From: Candidatus Hydrothermarchaeota archaeon
GTDB taxonomy: Archaea; Hydrothermarchaeota; Hydrothermarchaeia; Hydrothermarchaeales; BMS3B
Assembly: GCA_015521945.1 (NCBI GenBank)
Contig: WANG01000187.1
Coordinates: forward strand, 1 to 32,401
Direction of reading: 5' to 3'
Length of the DNA stretch: 32,401 bases
This document shows, in pieces, positions 14,329 through 22,329 of this stretch. Position numbers and translations under genes: made by a program. The notes under the pieces are model-generated. The model saw nothing but the letters and a program-made list of their open reading frames with translations. It made no database searches and was not told the origin of the DNA. Numbering within the stretch: position 1 is the first letter of the stretch; every line of letters starts with the position of its first letter.

Positions 14329-16059
14329 TCAACGCACAGCCATTATAACATCCCCCGCAGCCACGCTGGCACCCTCCTGCACGAATATCTCCGCAACGGT
14401 GCCGGAGTGCGGGGAAACGATGTCGTTCTCCATCTTCATCGCCTCAAGCACCGCCACCACGTCCCCCTTCTTCACCCTGTCCCCCTTCTTCACTCTGAGC
14501 TTCACTATCATGCCCTGCATGGGCGCCTTTATGCCCCCGTCCACCTCCACCGGCTTCTGCGACTTCTGCGTGGTGGCTTCAGTAGCTTTACCCTTGGCGT
14601 TCGCCGGCGCCACCCTCACCCTGAACTCCTCCCCATCCACCACCACCACGTACTCCGCGGGAGCCCCCGCAGGCGCCTCGGAGCATGGCTCAGGGATCGG
14701 CTCCTCCTCCGCCTCCCCCTTCAGGAACTTCACCGCAATCGCGGGGTAGAGGGCGTAGGTGAGCACATCCTCCTCCTTCCTCACGATTCCCAGCCTCTCC
14801 GCCTCCTCCCTGAGCTTCTCAAGCTGGGGCTCAAGCAGGTCCGCGGGTCTGCAGTCAATCGGCTCCTCATCCCCCAGCACCCTCGCGCGCAGCTCCTCGT
14901 TAACCCTGCCCGGAGGCCTGCCGTACAGCCCCTTCAGGTAGTCCCTCACCTCCCTGGGCACCACCTTGTACCTCTCCCCCAGCAGCACGTTCATCACAGC
15001 CTGCGTGCCCACTATCTGCGACGTCGGGGTTACAAGAGGCGGGTACCCCAGGTCCTCCCGCACCTTAGGCACCTCCCGCAGCACCTCCTCCAGCCTGTCC
15101 AGGGCGTTCTGCTCCCTGAGCTGGCTCACCAGGTTGGAGAGCATCCCCCCGGGAATCTGGTAGATGAGAACGCTCACATCCACCTGGGTGGAGAGCTCAT
15201 CAATCAGGGGCTCGTACTTCTTCCTCAGCTCCCTGAAGAAGGGCGTTATCTCCGCAAACACCTTGGGGTCAATGCCCGTATCGTAGGGCGTCCCCCTGAG
15301 CGCAGCCACCACGCTCTCCGTCGGAGGGTGGGAGGTGCCCCAGGAGAAGGGCGACATCGCCGTGTCCAGGATGTCCACCCCCGCCTCCACCGCCGCCATG
15401 TGAGCCATGGGCGCCATGCCCGAGGTGCAGTGGGAGTGCAGGTTCACCGGCACCGACACCACTTTCTTCAGCTCCCTCACCAGCTCAGCGGCGGCGTGGG
15501 GGGTTATAAGCCCCGCCATATCCTTTATGCAGATAGAATCGCACTCCAGCTCTTCCAAGCGCCTCGCCATGTCCACAAAGCTCTGTATGGTGTGCACCGG
15601 CGAGACGGTGTAGCATATCGTGCCCTGCACATGCGCTCCAAGGCGCTTCGCCACTCTTATCGCAAGCTCCATGTTGCGGATATCATTCAGGGCGTCAAAT
15701 ATTCTGAAAATCTCAATACCATTCTCGTACGACTTCTCCACAAACTTCTCCACGATATCATCGCTGTAGTGCCTGTACCCCACTAAATTCTGCCCCCTGA
15801 GCAGCATCTGGGCGGGGGTCTTCTTCATGTGCCTCTTGAAGGTCCTCAGCCTCTCCCAGGGGTCCTCATTCAGGTAGCGGATGCACGCGTCAAAGGTCGC
15901 ACCCCCCCACACCTCAAGGGAGAAGAACCCGACCTCGTCCATCCTCTCTATGATATCAACCACATGCCTGGTGCGCATGCGCGTTGCCATCAAACTCTGG
16001 TGCGCATCCCGAAAAGTTGTATCCGTAAGCTTTACTCCCGGCAATCCTTCCAACCTCAC
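14329..16059 (-). CDS. pycB: Pyruvate carboxylase subunit B (biotin-carrying carboxyltransferase)
   Basis: The 576-residue subunit transfers CO2 from biotin to pyruvate to make oxaloacetate, feeding the incomplete citrate cycle. The carboxyltransferase TIM barrel begins KLTDTTFRDAHQS, with metal ligand D13, continues with ICIKDMAGL (the carboxylated lysine) and has the metal-binding NLHSHCTSG. The PYC/OADA conserved domain spans about 300-470. A proline/alanine-rich linker joins it to the biotinyl domain, where Lys542 of EAMKMEN carries biotin. Membrane-bound oxaloacetate decarboxylase alpha subunits look similar, but no beta or gamma subunit gene is present. The partner PycA is not in the window. 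The start is GTG 16059; TTG codons just inside are possible. Confidence 0.88.
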   Translation of the reverse strand: MRLEGLPGVKLTDTTFRDAHQSLMATRMRTRHVVDIIERMDEVGFFSLEVWGGATFDACIRYLNEDPWERLRTFKRHMKKTPAQMLLRGQNLVGYRHYSDDIVEKFVEKSYENGIEIFRIFDALNDIRNMELAIRVAKRLGAHVQGTICYTVSPVHTIQSFVDMARRLEELECDSICIKDMAGLITPHAAAELVRELKKVVSVPVNLHSHCTSGMAPMAHMAAVEAGVDILDTAMSPFSWGTSHPPTESVVAALRGTPYDTGIDPKVFAEITPFFRELRKKYEPLIDELSTQVDVSVLIYQIPGGMLSNLVSQLREQNALDRLEEVLREVPKVREDLGYPPLVTPTSQIVGTQAVMNVLLGERYKVVPREVRDYLKGLYGRPPGRVNEELRARVLGDEEPIDCRPADLLEPQLEKLREEAERLGIVRKEEDVLTYALYPAIAVKFLKGEAEEEPIPEPCSEAPAGAPAEYVVVVDGEEFRVRVAPANAKGKATEATTQKSQKPVEVDGGIKAPMQGMIVKLRVKKGDRVKKGDVVAVLEAMKMENDIVSPHSGTVAEIFVQEGASVAAGDVIMAVR

Positions 16060-16105
16060 CTGGAGTTAAAATCCTGCAACCAGTGTGAGCCTTCTCAACG
16101 GCAAC

Positions 16106-16117
16106 AATTTTTTAAGG
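16106..16117 (-). promoter_or_regulatory. Possible TATA box for pycB
   Basis: On the minus strand the sequence reads CTTAAAAAATTG and overlaps the stop codon of ncsA. It would start transcription near 16085, about 25 bases before GTG 16059. It suggests that pycB is not simply the last gene of the thiolation operon. Confidence 0.35.
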
Positions 16118-17023
16118 GCTCTCCCCCTCCAGCCCCCTCCTCACCGCCTCCACCATCCTGCACGCGCCGCACACCTCTGAGGAGCAGGGCGCCCCGCACT
16201 TAGTGCAGGCGCGCAGGGGTCTGGGCTCAGTTGCTACCGCACCCCTGAGCCGCTCCCACCCGCGAAGTATCCCGTACCTTATCCCCGGGGTGTGCTCCTC
16301 AAGCTGCAGCAGCACCTCCCTCACCAAGCTGCGGAAGGACTCCCCCGCGTACCCGCACTCCTCAAACCCCACCTCAAGCCCGGAGAGCATGGCGTAGAGG
16401 GCGACCTCCTTCTCCGGCACCTCCATCAGGGGCTTGATTCTGGGCACCATCCCGTGCCCCCTGGAGCCCCTGAGCAGCCTCTCCACATCACCCCTCAGGT
16501 AGTTCATCAGCACGCTCTGCGCCACGTCATCCAGGTTGTGCCCCGTGGCAAGCCTCTGGCACCCGAGCTCCGAGGCTGCTGTGTTCAGCAGGTACCGCCT
16601 GAGCACGCTGCACACCGAGCAGGGCTTCCACCTGGTGGCATGCGCAGCCTCATCAAGGGTGAAGCCGAAGGTATCTCTGAAGCTCCTCACATGCAGCTCC
16701 ACTCCAAGCTCCGAGCACACCTTATGCGCCCGCCGCCTGCTCACCTCCCTGTATCCAGTGATTCCCTCATCCACCAGCACCGCCACCAGCTCAAGCTCCA
16801 GCTTCTCCGCATACCCGTGGAGCAGGTGGAGCAGCACCGTGCTGTCCTTCCCCCCCGACAGGGCAACACCCACCCTGAGCCCCCTGCGGAGCATCCCCCT
16901 GCTCATCACCGTCCTCCTCACCCTGCGCTCAAAGTGGCGCAGGAAGTGCTCCCCGCACAGCCTGAGCCCGCTGTACCTCTGCACGTAGCATGCGGTTCGC
17001 CGGCACAGTGAGCACTTAGCCAC
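16112..17023 (-). CDS. ncsA: tRNA 2-thiolation PP-loop ATPase (NcsA/TtuA family)
   Basis: The 303-residue enzyme adenylates a tRNA uridine so that sulfur can be inserted at position 2. The N-terminal zinc knot has C4, C7, C12 and C23; the PP-loop SGGKDS is at 56-61; PCSVC (C135, C138) and C223 in EECGYAGESFR match the cysteines that bind the iron-sulfur cluster in TtuA-type enzymes; and a second zinc knot closes the protein (C273, C276, C285, C288). GHNLDD is the usual motif after the PP-loop. The GTG start at 17023 overlaps the 3' end of the sulfur carrier gene, with GGGTGAT as ribosome site. The link with a ubiquitin-like carrier supports the role in tRNA thiolation. Confidence 0.92.
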   Translation of the reverse strand: MAKCSLCRRTACYVQRYSGLRLCGEHFLRHFERRVRRTVMSRGMLRRGLRVGVALSGGKDSTVLLHLLHGYAEKLELELVAVLVDEGITGYREVSRRRAHKVCSELGVELHVRSFRDTFGFTLDEAAHATRWKPCSVCSVLRRYLLNTAASELGCQRLATGHNLDDVAQSVLMNYLRGDVERLLRGSRGHGMVPRIKPLMEVPEKEVALYAMLSGLEVGFEECGYAGESFRSLVREVLLQLEEHTPGIRYGILRGWERLRGAVATEPRPLRACTKCGAPCSSEVCGACRMVEAVRRGLEGESP

Positions 17024-17216
17024 CTGAAATCACCCTTATCAGCTCAACCACATCCCCGTCCCGCAGCACCTCCTCCTCGCTCACTATCCTGTTCCCCACC
17101 TTCGCCACCACCTCCTCCCTCCTGAGCCCCACCGCCTCAAGCACCTCCGCCACCCTCGCCCCCTCCTGCAGCTCCACCTCTCTAAGGTCCCCCGAGTACA
17201 CCACCCTTACCCGCAT
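17016..17216 (-). CDS. Ubiquitin-like sulfur carrier protein (SAMP/MoaD/ThiS type)
   Basis: This 66-residue beta-grasp protein ends in Gly-Gly, the C-terminus that is adenylated and turned into a thiocarboxylate to carry sulfur, or joined to lysines as in archaeal SAMPs. The pattern DGDVVELIRVISGG at the end is the classic MoaD/ThiS tail. The gene lies directly before ncsA and overlaps it, so tRNA thiolation is the likeliest use; molybdopterin or thiamine synthesis cannot be excluded. ATG 17216 is chosen; GTG 17222 is also possible. No E1-like activating enzyme gene is in the window. Confidence 0.88.
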   Translation of the reverse strand: MRVRVVYSGDLREVELQEGARVAEVLEAVGLRREEVVAKVGNRIVSEEEVLRDGDVVELIRVISGG

Positions 17217-17222
17217 GCTCAC

Positions 17223-17696
17223 CTACCTTAGCTTCTTTGCAGAGCCAACGTCAGGAAAACCCTCCCTCTGCCCCGTGCCAGCCAGCCTGAGCATGTCCTC
17301 GGGGTGGAGCAGCATCCTCACCAGGTTCCTGGCGTGCTCCTTGGCGCGCATCCTGCACAGCTCCACCAGCTCAGCCTCGCTCTCCGCCTCCTCCTCGTGC
17401 ACGAACACCTCAAGGATGTGCTTCCCGGTCATGAGCTGTGCCATCATTATCCCGTAGCTCGCCACCAGGGCGGAGAGCTTATCCTTCTCATCCCTGCCCG
17501 GCATTCCCAGAGCCATGCACGCCTCGCACCCCTCCCTCTCAATCAGCACCTTGCACTCCACCGCCAAGTCCTTTATCCCCGGCACCGTTCTCCGCACCAC
17601 CTTGAGCTTGGTGGTCAGCCGCTTTATCTCCTCCTCCGCGGCTCTGCCCATATCAACCCTCGCAAAGCTCGTGTCAACCACTCCAACCCGTATCAT
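17223..17696 (-). CDS. ribC: Riboflavin synthase, archaeal type
   Basis: The 157-residue enzyme turns two molecules of 6,7-dimethyl-8-ribityllumazine into riboflavin plus a pyrimidine, serving FAD and coenzyme F420 supply. The archaeal family is unlike bacterial riboflavin synthase and resembles lumazine synthase. VGVVDTSFARVDMG at the start, RRTVPGIKDLAVECK, MALGMPGRDEKDK, AQLMTGKHILEVFVHE and the final GFPDVGSA match it closely. ATG 17696 (MIRVGVVDT) is the best start, with GGTGGTG just upstream; ATG 17699 and GTG 17705 are in frame. It overlaps the upstream membrane protein gene and is followed by the sulfur carrier gene, so the four genes form one operon. Confidence 0.93.
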   Translation of the reverse strand: MIRVGVVDTSFARVDMGRAAEEEIKRLTTKLKVVRRTVPGIKDLAVECKVLIEREGCEACMALGMPGRDEKDKLSALVASYGIMMAQLMTGKHILEVFVHEEEAESEAELVELCRMRAKEHARNLVRMLLHPEDMLRLAGTGQREGFPDVGSAKKLR

Positions 17697-18252
17697 CATC
17701 ACCACCGTAGAACAGGAGAAGAATTCCCGCGCACATCACCACCGAGGCTGCCCAGAATAGGGCGGGGAACACCTGGAAGCTCAGTGCACCCAGCAGCACC
17801 GCCGGCACCCCCAGGTGGGTGAGCGCCGAGCCCAGCTTCTTCCTGCGGCTCTGGAACATGAACCTCATCTCCTCCCACCTGAAGGGCAGCATGAGCACCA
17901 CCAAGAGCTGAAGCACCAGCGCAAAGCTCGCAGTGAGCACGGCAGCTGCGCGGTAGTCCAGCAGGTACAGGGGCAGGCTCACCACCAGGATTACCCCCCA
18001 CAGGCGCATCAGGTACCTCTCCCGCACCACCCTCCGTGGTATGCACAGGGCGAGCACCACCAGGAAGGCTGCGGCTAAGGGCAGGGCAAAGCGGTCCATC
18101 CTCTGGGAAAAGCTCAGGTAGGCGGGGGAGTAGGTGAAGTACTTTGAGCCTGAACTCATCCAGGCGTACAGGAATATCCCGTAGAGGCACACCACCCCCA
18201 GGGCTGCAAGCACCGCCACCGCAGCCAAGGTGAGGCTCCTCTCACCGCTCAT
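17674..18252 (-). CDS. Uncharacterised membrane protein, five to six helices
   Basis: The 192-residue protein has hydrophobic segments at about 8-30, 54-75, 83-100, 105-125, 148-168 and 170-187. A polar stretch after the first helix (YAWMSSGSKYFTYSPAYLSF) is probably outside the membrane. A basic loop (WEEMRFMFQSRRKKLG) is probably inside. I do not recognise the family. It heads the riboflavin synthase operon but also shares a promoter region with the CcmF-like gene, so a part in cytochrome c assembly is possible. The ATG at 18252 lies about 29 bases from the AT-rich box at 18276-18288, which suggests a leaderless mRNA. The tail (YGGDDDTGWSG) overlaps ribC. Confidence 0.7.
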   Translation of the reverse strand: MSGERSLTLAAVAVLAALGVVCLYGIFLYAWMSSGSKYFTYSPAYLSFSQRMDRFALPLAAAFLVVLALCIPRRVVRERYLMRLWGVILVVSLPLYLLDYRAAAVLTASFALVLQLLVVLMLPFRWEEMRFMFQSRRKKLGSALTHLGVPAVLLGALSFQVFPALFWAASVVMCAGILLLFYGGDDDTGWSG

Positions 18253-18275
18253 GTGCTAAAAAGAGCACAGCAGAG

Positions 18276-18288
18276 TTTAAATAATTTA
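18276..18288. promoter_or_regulatory. Shared bidirectional TATA region
   Basis: TTTAAATAATTTA is AT-only and nearly symmetric. It lies about 25 bases before GTG 18306 on the plus strand and about 29 before ATG 18252 on the minus strand. One element, or two overlapping ones, can serve both genes, and both mRNAs would be leaderless or nearly so. Confidence 0.55.
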
Positions 18289-18305
18289 GCGGAGTAGGTA
18301 GTAAG

Positions 18306-19253
18306 GTGGAGTACACCCAGTTCCTCGGATTCACCCGCGAGGCGCTCCGCTACTACACCCCCTTAGTGTCGGCGGTGCTGCTGACCTCGGCGGCAGCGAC
18401 GCTTGCCGCGGCGCTCCACCTCAGAGGCTGCAGGCGGTGCTCCCGCGTATCCTTCAGCCTGGCAGCCCTCTTGGCCCTTGAGCTCACCCTCCTGTACATC
18501 CTCCTCATCCGGTACCACTTAGGCCTGGCGGAGGTGGAGTTCAGCATCCCCGGCATGGGCAGCTTCACCCTGCTTATACCCCCCTGGGTTGAGGAGGAGC
18601 GGCTGCTCTTCTGGCTCTGGATGTACTCCTTCATGGTGCTCTACGCCTGGCGCTACTCCCCCCGGCTGGGCTCCCTCCTGAACCTCGGCAGCCTCTGCTT
18701 CGCCGCCGCCATCTACCTCACCGGCAGAGCCGAGCCCCTTCCGGAGATGCGGGCGCTGATTGAGCAGTACCTGCTGGTAAAGCTCCACCCCCTCGGGCTC
18801 TTCTACGCCACCGACCTCCTCCACGCCCTGCAGGGCAGGTACATGCTCTACTCCACCTGGTACATGTGGGTGCACCCCCCGCTGGTCTTCTTCGCCTACG
18901 CCGCCTTCACCGTGAGCTTCTTCGCCTGCATCGCCATGCTTGTAGCCAAGGAGCCCGCCTACGAGCGCGCCGCATCAGCCTACGCCAAGCTCGGGTACCT
19001 GCCCCTCACCGTGGGGCTGCTCCTCGGGTACCCCTGGGCGGTTGAAGCCTGGAAGGACGTGAGCTGGTGGTGGTCCCCCGTGGTGAGCGCCTCCTTCATG
19101 ATGTGGTTCTTCTACACCGCCTACCTGCACGCCCGGCTCTACCTGCACAGCATGCGCACCCTGGTGGCGCTCTTAGGCATCGCCGGGTATGCAAGCGTGC
19201 TCTTGGCATACGCCATAATCTTCATCCTCCCGGGCGCCCACTCCTACGCCTGA
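18306..19253 (+). CDS. CcmF/CcsA-like haem-handling protein, probable split CcmF for cytochrome c maturation
   Basis: The 315-residue polytopic membrane protein has about eight helices. MWVHPPLVFFAYAAF (H190) matches the HPP segment of CcmF. Residues 243-267, ending WWWSPVVSASFMMWF, match the tryptophan-rich WWD region that holds haem on the outer face, followed by a histidine at 275. Full CcmF is about twice this length, so this is a short or split form, as reported in archaea. The aspartate of the usual W-D-P-V-E is replaced by serine and the E by V, which is unusual. I infer haem delivery to apocytochrome c. The start is GTG 18306, leaderless after the shared TATA region. It ends one base from the convergent DUF424 gene. 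Confidence 0.7.
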   Translation: MEYTQFLGFTREALRYYTPLVSAVLLTSAAATLAAALHLRGCRRCSRVSFSLAALLALELTLLYILLIRYHLGLAEVEFSIPGMGSFTLLIPPWVEEERLLFWLWMYSFMVLYAWRYSPRLGSLLNLGSLCFAAAIYLTGRAEPLPEMRALIEQYLLVKLHPLGLFYATDLLHALQGRYMLYSTWYMWVHPPLVFFAYAAFTVSFFACIAMLVAKEPAYERAASAYAKLGYLPLTVGLLLGYPWAVEAWKDVSWWWSPVVSASFMMWFFYTAYLHARLYLHSMRTLVALLGIAGYASVLLAYAIIFILPGAHSYA

Positions 19254-19254
19254 A

Positions 19255-19554
19255 TCACCTCAGGGTAACCATCTGGGCGTGGGGTACGCCCTGCACCCTG
19301 AGCACCCTCCTGCGGTCTATGAGCCCTGACTTTATCCCCATCCTCACCGCCCCCTCACCCGTCAGGTTTATGATGGTCGCCTCCCTGAGCACCTGCAGCA
19401 CCTCCCTCTCGCTCAGCCTCTCCCCCCCGTAGAACTCCCTCCGCACATCCAGCACCACCTCACCCTCCTCAAACACCTGCCCCAGCAGCTCCTCATCGCA
19501 CACCGCCACCAGCACATCCATCTCAACCCTGTAAACCTTCGTCCAGTACCTCAT
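19255..19554 (-). CDS. DUF424 family protein
   Basis: The 99-residue protein matches the archaeal DUF424 family: a first strand with KVYRVE, LVAVCDEELLGQVFEEGE, VRREFYGGE, the central ATIINLTGEGAVRMGI and the C-terminal GVPHAQMV are all family hallmarks. The function is not established as far as I know. Here it is the last gene after mcm and the RPA-like gene, starting one base after the RPA-like stop with AAGGGT as ribosome site, so it is translated with replication proteins. The neighbourhood suggests a nucleic-acid or translation role, but that is inference. Confidence 0.88.
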   Translation of the reverse strand: MRYWTKVYRVEMDVLVAVCDEELLGQVFEEGEVVLDVRREFYGGERLSEREVLQVLREATIINLTGEGAVRMGIKSGLIDRRRVLRVQGVPHAQMVTLR

Positions 19555-19555
19555 G

Positions 19556-20263
19556 CTAAACCCTTCTGAACCTTCCTATCTTGGGCTCGTATATCTCACC
19601 ATCCCCCAGCAGCTCGTTGAGCACGCTCTCCAGCACCTCCTCCTCCAGGCCGCTCTCCCTGAGCAGGGTGATGTACTTCACCCCCTCTCCATCATCCAGC
19701 TCCTCTATCAGGCTGAGCACCTTCATCTTGGGCTCCACCTCCGCCTCGGCCTCCTCCACGCTCTCCTCAACCACCTCAACGCTCTCCTCGGTCACCTCGG
19801 GCTCCTCCAGGGGCGCCGGCTCCTCCTGCTCCGCATGAGGTACGGGCTCGGGTGCTCCGGGGGCATGTGCATGCTTCTGCAGGGCTATCTCAAGCCTGCG
19901 CACCAGCTCCCAGTTGGGGTCATCCACCCGCCAGGCGCACTCCGCAAGCACGTACACCTCACCCTCGTACTCCCTGGGCTTGCCTATCACATCCACCGTA
20001 TCCCCCACCCTGAGCTTCAGCAGGGGCTCCACCTCCCTGAAGGCGCGCACCGCTATCGTCTCGGTGCCATCATCTAAGGTAACGCTGGCAAACTTCCCGT
20101 CCTCGCTCACGAACTTGCTCACCACCACCCCCATGAGCCTGACTCTTCCCGCCCTCACCCCCTGCCTGGTGAGCACGTAGTTTGCCTCCTTGGAGCCGCT
20201 GCGCACAAACCTCCCCTCCACCACGTCCCTGACCTCAAGCTTAACCGCGGTCTCACGCTCCAC
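19556..20263 (-). CDS. RPA-like single-strand DNA-binding protein (OB fold plus C-terminal winged helix)
   Basis: The 235-residue protein has one OB fold (about residues 25-130: RVRLMGVVVSKF, SVTLDDGTETIAVRAF, GDTVDVIGKPREYEGEVYVLAE). An acidic, proline-rich linker of about 60 residues follows, then a C-terminal winged helix (about 180-235). This is the layout of eukaryotic RPA32 and of archaeal RPA-associated proteins. It probably binds single-stranded DNA with a larger RPA subunit encoded elsewhere. GTG 20263 is chosen because GGTGA at 20269-20273 sits five bases before it; GTG 20272 is also in frame. It follows the mcm stop by about ten bases, so it is cotranscribed with the replicative helicase. 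Confidence 0.82.
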   Translation of the reverse strand: MERETAVKLEVRDVVEGRFVRSGSKEANYVLTRQGVRAGRVRLMGVVVSKFVSEDGKFASVTLDDGTETIAVRAFREVEPLLKLRVGDTVDVIGKPREYEGEVYVLAECAWRVDDPNWELVRRLEIALQKHAHAPGAPEPVPHAEQEEPAPLEEPEVTEESVEVVEESVEEAEAEVEPKMKVLSLIEELDDGEGVKYITLLRESGLEEEVLESVLNELLGDGEIYEPKIGRFRRV

Positions 20264-20273
20264 ACCAATCACC

Positions 20274-22310
20274 TCACGCCGTCTTGAAGTGGTCGTGCTT
20301 GGGCTCAAATATGTCCCCGCTGTCGTGCAGCTTCTTGAGTATCTCATCAACCTCTCCCTTGGATATCCCCCTCCTCTCAGCCTCCTCCAGTATCTCGGAG
20401 CGCTTGGCGGTGCCGTACTCCTCCTCCAGCTCCCTGATTATTCCCAGCACCTCCCGTATCTTGTCCCGCTGGGACTTGGTCACCCCCACGTATATCTTGT
20501 CTATGTCCACCCTGCCGGTCTCAAAGTCCAGCCCCGCCTGGGACAGGCTGAACTTTATCAGCTCTATTGCTCGCTCCGCATCCTCGGCGGTAACCACCCT
20601 GCTGAGCCTCACCCTCGCCCTCGCCCTTGCGAGCCTCACTATCGCCCAGAGCTGCCTCGCGGTTAGCGGAATCGGCACGTCCTCGCTCTGCTGCGCCACC
20701 TCCCGCATCTCCACGTAGAAGTCCTCTATCACCCTCCTCGCCTCCTCGCTCAGCTCCGGGAAGATGTTCTGCCTGGCGTAGGCGATGTACTTCCTCAGCA
20801 GCTCCGGGGGTATGGGGGGCTGCAGGGACTCAGGGGAAGCTGCGGTATCCAGGATGTGCCTCGCCACCTCCCTGGTCTTGGAGAGGTCGTCCCTGACGAA
20901 GAATATCAGGTCAAATCGGGACAGTATGGTCGGGGGCAGGTTGACCTGCTCTGAAATCGGGCGGTACTCATCAAACCTCCCGTACTTCGGGTTGGCCGCC
21001 GCAAGAATGGCGCAGCGGGAGCGGAAGGTGGCGAGAATGCCAGCCTTGGCTATGCTCACGCTCTGCTGCTCCATCGCCTCGTGCATCGCCGAGCGGTCGC
21101 CTGCCTCCATCTTGTCAAACTCATCAATGCACGCCACCCCTCTGTCGGCGAGCACCAGCGCCCCCGCCTCAAGGCTCCAGCCACCGTCCCCGAACTCGTC
21201 CTTAACCGCCGCCGCAGTAAGACCTGCTCCGCTCGTGCCCTTGCCGCTGGCGTACACCCCCCTGGGCGCCAGCTCCTTGGCAACGTACTGCAGAATCTCG
21301 CTCTTACCCGTGGCAGGCTCGCCCATGATTATTATGTGAGAATCCCCGCGTATTCGCCCCCCATCAGGGAGCTCAATAGGGGGCGCGGAGAAGAGCTGGT
21401 ACATTATCGCCTCCTTTATCTCCTCGTACCCGTATATGTGGGGAGCGATGCTCTTAACGATCTTTGAGTATATCTCTGGGTCCTGCGCCAGCTCCAGAAT
21501 CTTCCTCTCATCCTCCCTTGAAATCTGCACCTCCTCAAACTCTATCTCCACGGGGTTGAAGTTGTTCGCCTCAATGAACACCTCAACCACCCTGGACTTT
21601 GCGCCTCCGCTCTTCCTCAGCCCCGCCCTCAGCACCCCTATAATCTCCACCGAGTCTCCGGGGGTGAGCCTCCCGGTCAGGTCGTCCTCCAGCAGCACCA
21701 TAATCTGCTTCGGGTGCTCCCCTCCCCTCAGGTCCTCAAGGTTCTCCTGCACCAGCAGCTTCTGGGAGTCAACGAAGTCAGAAGCCTCAACATCAAGCTT
21801 GAAGGGTCCCCTGTTCTCGCACCCGCTGCACAGGTAGGGCTCCCTCAGGTTCTCATCCCTCTGCCTCACCAGGTTAACCTCCCCGCACCTCCTGCACTCA
21901 AAGGCGGCAACCACCAGCTTTGGGCGGACATCCGTGGCTTTGCGCACTATCCCCTCCACCGATATCAGCCTGCCCACGTTCTCGCTCCTTATATCCCTTA
22001 TCGCAAGCCTGCTGGTGCTGGGCAGGTTCGTGAAGCGCACGTTGAGCTCCGCCCTGCCCCTCCCCACGGGCTGCTCTATTCTGGCGCATGCCCTCTGGGC
22101 GGCAGGTATGGCCAGGTCGGGGGAGTTTATCACCAGGTCCCCGAGGCGTATGTCGTACCTGTCAAGCACCTCAAAGTCCACCACCACGCTCCTGGTCTCT
22201 GGGTAGCCGTGCACCGCCTCCAGGATCTGGGAGTGGTAGTATGCTCTGAAGAACCTCTCAAACCTCTCCTCCAGCTCCTCCGCCACTTCAGCCGCCTGCG
22301 CCATTACCAT
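20274..22310 (-). CDS. mcm: Replicative DNA helicase MCM
   Basis: The 678-residue AAA+ protein forms the hexamer that unwinds DNA ahead of the archaeal replisome. The N-terminal domain carries a zinc site (C139, C142, C161, C164). The ATPase domain has Walker A GEPATGKS (330-337), Walker B ACIDEFDKM (393-401), sensor 1 LAAANPKYGRFDEYRP and the arginine finger SRFDLIFFV. The C-terminal 60 residues form a winged helix. No intein or truncation is seen. ATG 22310 and ATG 22304 are both possible starts. It lies 19 bases after the rhomboid gene on the same strand and just before the RPA-like gene. Confidence 0.97.
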   Translation of the reverse strand: MVMAQAAEVAEELEERFERFFRAYYHSQILEAVHGYPETRSVVVDFEVLDRYDIRLGDLVINSPDLAIPAAQRACARIEQPVGRGRAELNVRFTNLPSTSRLAIRDIRSENVGRLISVEGIVRKATDVRPKLVVAAFECRRCGEVNLVRQRDENLREPYLCSGCENRGPFKLDVEASDFVDSQKLLVQENLEDLRGGEHPKQIMVLLEDDLTGRLTPGDSVEIIGVLRAGLRKSGGAKSRVVEVFIEANNFNPVEIEFEEVQISREDERKILELAQDPEIYSKIVKSIAPHIYGYEEIKEAIMYQLFSAPPIELPDGGRIRGDSHIIIMGEPATGKSEILQYVAKELAPRGVYASGKGTSGAGLTAAAVKDEFGDGGWSLEAGALVLADRGVACIDEFDKMEAGDRSAMHEAMEQQSVSIAKAGILATFRSRCAILAAANPKYGRFDEYRPISEQVNLPPTILSRFDLIFFVRDDLSKTREVARHILDTAASPESLQPPIPPELLRKYIAYARQNIFPELSEEARRVIEDFYVEMREVAQQSEDVPIPLTARQLWAIVRLARARARVRLSRVVTAEDAERAIELIKFSLSQAGLDFETGRVDIDKIYVGVTKSQRDKIREVLGIIRELEEEYGTAKRSEILEEAERRGISKGEVDEILKKLHDSGDIFEPKHDHFKTA

Positions 22311-22329
22311 GAGTTGCCCACACTCACTA

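Noticed and set aside
14248..15786. 512-residue plus-strand frame
   Set aside because: It is fully antisense to pycB, rich in histidine, leucine and arginine, with no recognisable motif; a shadow of high-GC coding sequence.
14329..16059. Membrane oxaloacetate decarboxylase alpha subunit
   Set aside because: The sequence is compatible, but no beta or gamma membrane subunit is nearby, so pyruvate carboxylase subunit B is preferred.
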